This document shows, piece by piece, positions 58,934 through 64,000 of a stretch of DNA of 64,000 nt (position 1 is the first letter of the stretch; the number at the start of each line of letters is the position of its first letter). Location: contig NC_035439.2 in assembly GCF_002127325.2 (NCBI RefSeq), positions 1,611,393 through 1,675,392 on the forward strand. Direction: 5' to 3'. Position numbers and translations under genes: made by a program. This DNA comes from Helianthus annuus (Eukaryota > Streptophyta > Magnoliopsida > Asterales > Asteraceae). The notes below the pieces were generated by a model, which searched no databases, was not told the origin of the DNA, and was given only the letters and a program-made list of their open reading frames with translations.

Positions 58934-60090
58934 AAAATGAAAACTTTGCCCATATTTATATGATTTGAATAGTAAATTACTAAATTTTATTGTACACTAA
59001 GTTTGTTTTATTTATACAAAATATAATGGAATAATAATAATTCTCAAGTCAAATAATATTTATGCGAATTTAAGACATACAAGATCTAGATTATACCAAA
59101 ACGTTCAATTATTTAAAAAAGGTCAACACAACCATCATATTTTTAAAGGTAACATCTTCACTATGGTTAGTTGTTTCTTGAAAAACAATTTTCTTGATTA
59201 TGACATCCTATAATTTAAATATCATCATTAAAATTTAGAAAAAGAAAAGAAAAATATCTTTCTTTTTTCCCAGAAAGTTGAAGCAATAATCATAGTGCAA
59301 TCTTGTGAGTGTATGTCCAAAATCTTTAACAGAAATCTTGATAAAACCTAAAAGTTTATTAAAAAGATTGGTAACCTAAGAACCATTTTATTTGTTACTG
59401 ATCTTTATATCTTTATAAGAAATTTTTCTATATGCTATATCTTTCTCTTGACATTGAGTTCTTGACTACAAATTTCAGGATATGGAGTTGGGGATATAAG
59501 AGTGTCGGTTTTGTAATTGCCCTTTTTCGTGTAGAATGATAAATAGACTGGTTATAAAAAAATAAAAAAATAATAAAAAATTTTTTCTAGAAATTGATTT
59601 AAAAAAAAATTGATTATGCAAATTTTACTAATGATTAGAAGTTCGGTTTATGAACATGTATTGCGCTTGTGAGATAGTAAAAAGAAACAGAGACGAGTTA
59701 ACAAAGAAAGTACATTTAATGTTTTAGAGCGATGAAGTAAAGGCGAACAAACAAAAGTCCGAAATGAATCAAGAAAATTAATGATTAAAAATTATCAAAA
59801 CGGTACGAAAATATGAAGAAAAAAAAAAGGTTGAAGTAAAAGCTTTCTTTTTTCTCTCATCAACCCCTACAATATTTTCCTTAAAATGTTACAACATATT
59901 ACTAGTAACTAACTTTGTAACTTTCCATCGCCTCGGCCTCTCTGCCACCGGATTCTTGATCGATATTAGTCTAAAATTATACAATCAGTGTTTTTGAAGA
60001 AGCCATCATTGTGTCTTCTATCTCTCTCTCTATACAGAATTACATATGCATCTCTTTAAAAATCCATCATATATGTCAAGTGATTCTGTA

Positions 60091-62213
60091 TTATTGCTCA
60101 ACTTTCATTTGACCTGCAAAAATGTTCATACATAAGATTGTTTTGACTTTTAACTCACAAGAAGTCAAACTTAAAAAAAAAAAAAGTCAACTCACCATGA
60201 AAGCCTTGAGGCTGATCCTGGCCTATTGCCATCTTTACAACACTTTGAAGGTCATTTTCCCAGAATGTTGAAGCCTATATTATTTTTTCATGTAACAAGA
60301 ATTCTTAATAAACACCTTGCAACGAAAAAAAAAAAAAAAACTTGAAATATGTTTAGTGAATGAAATTTTAATTTACCTCAGCAAAACCATCAATGTGAGG
60401 TAGTTTCATGATCGAGTTGCGCTGCATTGCCGCCATCAACGGGTTCATGGAAAGTTGATTCTCGGGCCCACCAGGAACCATACCATTTATTTGGGATTGA
60501 AATCCGTATGGGAGTGGTTGTACCGAGGCATCAAACGGGTTCACATTGTTGGGCACAGAAATAAGAGGCCGAAACATCTGAAAATTTGCACATAATCCAC
60601 CCAAAATTACTTCCAAATCCAAATTAAATACGCGTCTCGTCGAGTAAACCAAAAAAAAACTACTCTTATCCAAGTTAACGAACGTTTGGATGTGCGTTTA
60701 ATCTACACATTGTTTGATAGCAGGTTTTAAAAATAGGTTGGAACAACTTACATCTTTAGATAAAAGTGCTTCCATGCTCACATCCATCCTGGGATTAACA
60801 GTGGCCAATTTCATAGACAAAAACTACAAAAAAAAAAAAAAAACTTTAATAATAACTTAAAAAAAACAAAGTAACATATTTTGATTTATACTATATTATT
60901 TTAGTATTAAATCAATCTTAATTACCTCAACTTGTCTCTGCAATGACTGTACATAGTTTATAATCTCATCAAGCATAACAGCTTTTCCAGTGACCTATAA
61001 AATAAAAAACCCAGCTCAAATCACAACCTTAAAGTCCAAATGCTTCAGTTTTTATTTCAAAATGTGAACAAAAATAATAAAAATTGTAACTTTATTTTGC
61101 ACCTTATTACATCCTGGAACAAGATCTTGCAGAAACTTCATCCTCTCACTTATTTTCTCTCTCCTGACCTGAATTTATCAAAAAAGGATACAAATTTGAG
61201 TTGGGTTTTCAGTTTTGTAAATTATGATTATATATTTACATTAAACAAAATATTATAATTTATAATAAATTAATAATCTTGTTAAATTTGGAAAAAAAAA
61301 ATGAAAAATGGCTTACTCTTTCTGCAAGACTATGGCTGTCAGTAGCTTGACCCCTTCTGGCTCTAACATGAATGTAATCTTTTGGTGGTTCCGTTGACTT
61401 TTCATTTGACTTGCTTCTTTTTGCATCTGATTCCTCTTTTTCTGCTTCTGCCACAACCTGCACACACAAGATTAGCAGTCTGTAAACTAGAACAAAAAGG
61501 GACATGAATATATGATATTCTAACAAAATGACCAAACTAACCTTGTCATCTTTAGCAGAGATTGTACTAGATTGTGCTTCTTTTCCCTTTCCTTTTGGAA
61601 TCCCCTTTCTCTTTCTACCATTACTATTATTATTATTATTATTATTATTATTACTCTGTCCTTTTGTTTCAGTTTCAGATACTGATGGTTCCTCCAAATG
61701 ATCACCACCTATCTTCTTGTTTTCATCTGGGACTCTTGAAAATTGATTCTTGCCACAAAAAGTTGAGAACTTTGCAGCTCTTTCAACAAATCCAGGATCT
61801 GAATGGAATGGTAATTGGTGATTCCCTGGAATAGGATAATATTCTTGAATCTTGTGATCTGTTATTGAAAGATTAAGCTTTGGTGGTGAGTTCAAAGGAG
61901 TGTTGTAGCAGGAATTAGTGGCACTATTGTTGTTTCCAATCTCACTGGAATTGCATATGCTTCCAAGTCTACCAATCAATTCCCTTAAAACAATGCTATC
62001 ATTCCCATTCCCTGGAATTGGAACTCCGGAATGGGAATGGGAATGGGAATTGACTGGAGATGAAACAAGTGAACTCAAAGCAGACTCAAAAAGCTCCCTT
62101 TGGTCCATAGAATTGGAGTTAAAAAAGGGTTGATTGAGTTCATTGGTTTGAATTCCCATTCCAAAGATGGGATTCCAGGGCTGGGGGATTCCGGTTCCTT
62201 CACTGGTTTCCAT
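60091..62213 (-). CDS. bHLH transcription factor, bHLH62/bHLH78-like, eight exons, 440 aa
   Basis: Minus-strand exons inferred: 62213-61542, 61457-61317, 61168-61103, 60994-60926, 60823-60752, 60577-60377, 60274-60196 and 60113-60091 (1,323 nt, in frame, stop at 60091-60093). The basic region [16 protein letters not shown] (about 265-280) has the His-Glu-Arg residues for E/G-box binding. Helix-loop-helix continues through [19 protein letters not shown] to [14 protein letters not shown]. The N-terminal words [18 protein letters not shown] and [14 protein letters not shown] match subgroup XII members bHLH62/78. A basic [13 protein letters not shown] stretch may be a nuclear signal. A run of nine Asn (about residue 190) comes from an AAT microsatellite. 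The start at 62213 is preferred to an in-frame ATG at 62369, because the extra residues are encoded by a leader with GAAGT repeats. The protein should act in the nucleus as a dimer. Confidence 0.92.
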
Positions 62214-62218
62214 AATTG

Positions 62219-62246
62219 AAGTGAAGTGAAGTGAAGTGAAGTGAAG
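62219..62246 (-). repeat. GAAGT pentanucleotide repeat in the bHLH 5' leader
   Basis: Five tandem copies of the plus-strand word GAAGT lie within 35 bp upstream of the bHLH start codon. A further GTGTGTGTGTGAGAGAGAG tract is at about 62394-62412. Both are likely polymorphic simple repeats in the leader or proximal promoter. The rest of 62250-63540 holds no gene that I can support. Confidence 0.8.
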
Positions 62247-63539
62247 TAGTACCAAATGGGGTAGTGTTTGTAAATGGGTGTCTTGTTTTTTAAGAATTGG
62301 GTAAGAAAGATTGGGGGGAGCTTTAGGAGAATTGATAAGTCTTTTCTGGTTTATGGAAATGGAATTCAAAGTGTGTGAAAGATAAAGGGGATGTGTGTGT
62401 GTGTGAGAGAGAGGGCAGTTGTGAGTTGAAGATAGGTGATAAATAACATAAAAGCATAAAGAAAAGATAGGGGAGATGGGAAAGCGAAAGTGAATAGTAT
62501 GTGTATGTGTATGATATAATAAATAATAATATATTATATAGTTATGATAAAATAAATCAAAATAACGTATATTATTTTATATATAATTATATTATAAATA
62601 TAGATTATAGATATATACAGAAACATCAATATTATTATAAGTATAGTTGTGACAAAAAAAAAATATATATATCTTACTATCTATAACAGTAAATAAATAG
62701 ATGGATCACATTTGGGTTTGTAAAACAATTAAAGAATAAAACTCATGAGGATTCCGAGCCATTTAAGTTGTAAACTGGACGGGTCGGGTTGGGTGGCATG
62801 CCGGGTCAGAACAAGTTTAGGTCGACCTTAAATAGGTTATTTTGTTTCGGATCAAAAAGGGTTTAGATCAAACGAAACAGGTTACTTTAACATAGGTAAG
62901 AATAGATTCATGAATAAAAAAGAAGGATTAAGTACTTGAATTTACATATCTAACCAATTTTTGCGATGTAAACCAAATTATTTAGCATCAATTCATCAAA
63001 TGTGATGATGAGCTCTTAACATTTAAAATTTAAATTGATGATGAGTTTTTTTCTTCCAAGCTTATCCATTTTTTCAAAAATTATGGCTAGGCTAGTTCAT
63101 GAATTTCCCATAGTATTGGCACAAAGTTTAGACAACAAATCTAGAAACATTCATAAACTCAGTATCAGACATTGTTTATCAATATGATTTTCATCTGGGC
63201 AACAGATTTTGATTTACTTCATAAGTTTGCCAAGAATCTTTTCACAAAATCGAACCTGGAAGCAATAGACGCAGAATCAGACTTGGCCAGTAGCAGATGT
63301 GCTCAATGATTGTTATGTCATAAATATTGTTAATTTATGCTTGTTTATTACTTAAATATTAACGAAGTATGTCATGCATGTACTCCATCATATTGTTGCG
63401 CGATTTTCAAGTCTTTGTCCGTCGTTAATCACGACACGAGGCCATGGGGCGTCCACATCATAGCTTTGATAGGTCGTTTCACATTCAAATTCTAATATTA
63501 TATTATGCAGAATCAAACAAGCGCACATTACATGCCTTA

Positions 63540-63800
63540 TTTTTTCTTTTGCCTACATTTGAGCCGGGTTTAAATGGTAGCACAACGCTTCTTCAAAACT
63601 CCAAATGTCCGCTCAATATCTTTTTCTCACAGACTCTTGTGCTTTTTTAATAGTTTTCTTTTATCACCATGTAGGTAAGAAACACTTTAAATATCATAAC
63701 CCACTTTAGACAAATACCATCCACATCATAATACCATACTTGTCCTCTTGATCATTCACATAAAATGTATATGCCTCGCATCCCTAACCACGTCGGGTTG
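63540..63800 (-). pseudogene. PIF/Harbinger transposase fragment, decayed
   Basis: Read on the minus strand and across frames, segments resemble the C-terminal DDE part of Harbinger transposases: TFYVNDQE, then KYG and a DVDGI-like stretch, then KAQESVRK followed by a TFGVLKKR-like stretch. The usual family pattern is YYLVDGIYP ... QESARKDVERAFGVLQ. Stops and frameshifts interrupt it. Assignment rests on motif spacing only. Confidence 0.5.
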
Positions 63801-64000
63801 TAGCGGTTTTCGTGCGATGACGTGGTCTACATGATACAACCATGCCACCAGTAAGCGTTAGGCTAGGTGGTAGGGGGGGGGGGATTGCCATCTTGCCAGC
63901 ACATCCGGTACCACCTTTTTTTTTTTTTTTTTTTTTGTATCTGGGAAAGTATAACTTCTAAATATGGAACTACTAATTCATGCATGTAATAAGAGCTACA

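Noticed and set aside
62214..62369. Upstream in-frame start for the bHLH protein (adds 52 residues)
   Set aside because: The added residues are encoded partly by GAAGT repeats (LHFTSLHFTS) and do not resemble known bHLH62/78 N-termini.

Overview
The window is nuclear DNA of a flowering plant. It has spliced genes with GT-AG introns, plant-specific families (a kinesin-12 of the PAKRP1 type, a subgroup XII bHLH factor, a plant C2H2-like zinc-finger protein) and a dense load of plant transposons (Ty1/copia, Ty3/gypsy chromovirus, hAT, Mutator-like, PIF/Harbinger, Helitron). The repeat style, with Helitron tails around CGCCGCAACACGGCG and long gypsy LTRs starting TGTGACACCCC, suggests an Asteraceae genome. 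That placement is inference from memory and was not tested.

Layout. 1-16,700 is repeat territory. A copia relic plus its flank (1-4,750) is repeated in the same orientation at 11,935-16,700. Between the copies lie a small LTR element, a receptor-kinase pseudogene, an LTR-like relic and the 3' LTR of the second copia relic. 17,327-21,236 (+) is a five-exon gene for a 769-aa acidic protein with an N-terminal C2H2-like finger and a 30-aa tandem repeat. 21,240-27,200 holds hAT, Helitron and LINE relics and a Mutator-like miniature element with a Harbinger-like element nested in it. 27,483-34,019 (+) is a 16-exon kinesin-12 gene (1,131 aa). 34,550-37,750 is a hAT transposon with a perfect 8-bp target duplication, a broken transposase gene, and the start of a second, convergent BED-finger reading frame. 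37,800-44,790 is gene-free and holds several miniature transposons with target duplications. 44,795-54,929 is a complete, apparently recent Ty3/gypsy element of Tekay/Del type with an open gag-pol frame. 60,091-62,213 (-) is an eight-exon bHLH62/bHLH78-like gene, and 63,540-63,800 a decayed Harbinger transposase.

The three host genes are independent transcription units. The kinesin is expected to act at the phragmoplast in cytokinesis, the bHLH protein in transcription, and the zinc-finger protein has no role that can be read from sequence. I see no new multi-gene system. The least ordinary observations are in the gypsy element: a likely 97-bp intron in gag, an LTR whose first 101 bp look like a duplicated polypurine-tract region, and a block of perfect GGTTGCGA/TCGCAACC palindromes. 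Also notable are the convergent BED reading frame in the hAT element and the family of Helitron tails. All exon boundaries were inferred by eye from frame continuity and splice signals.
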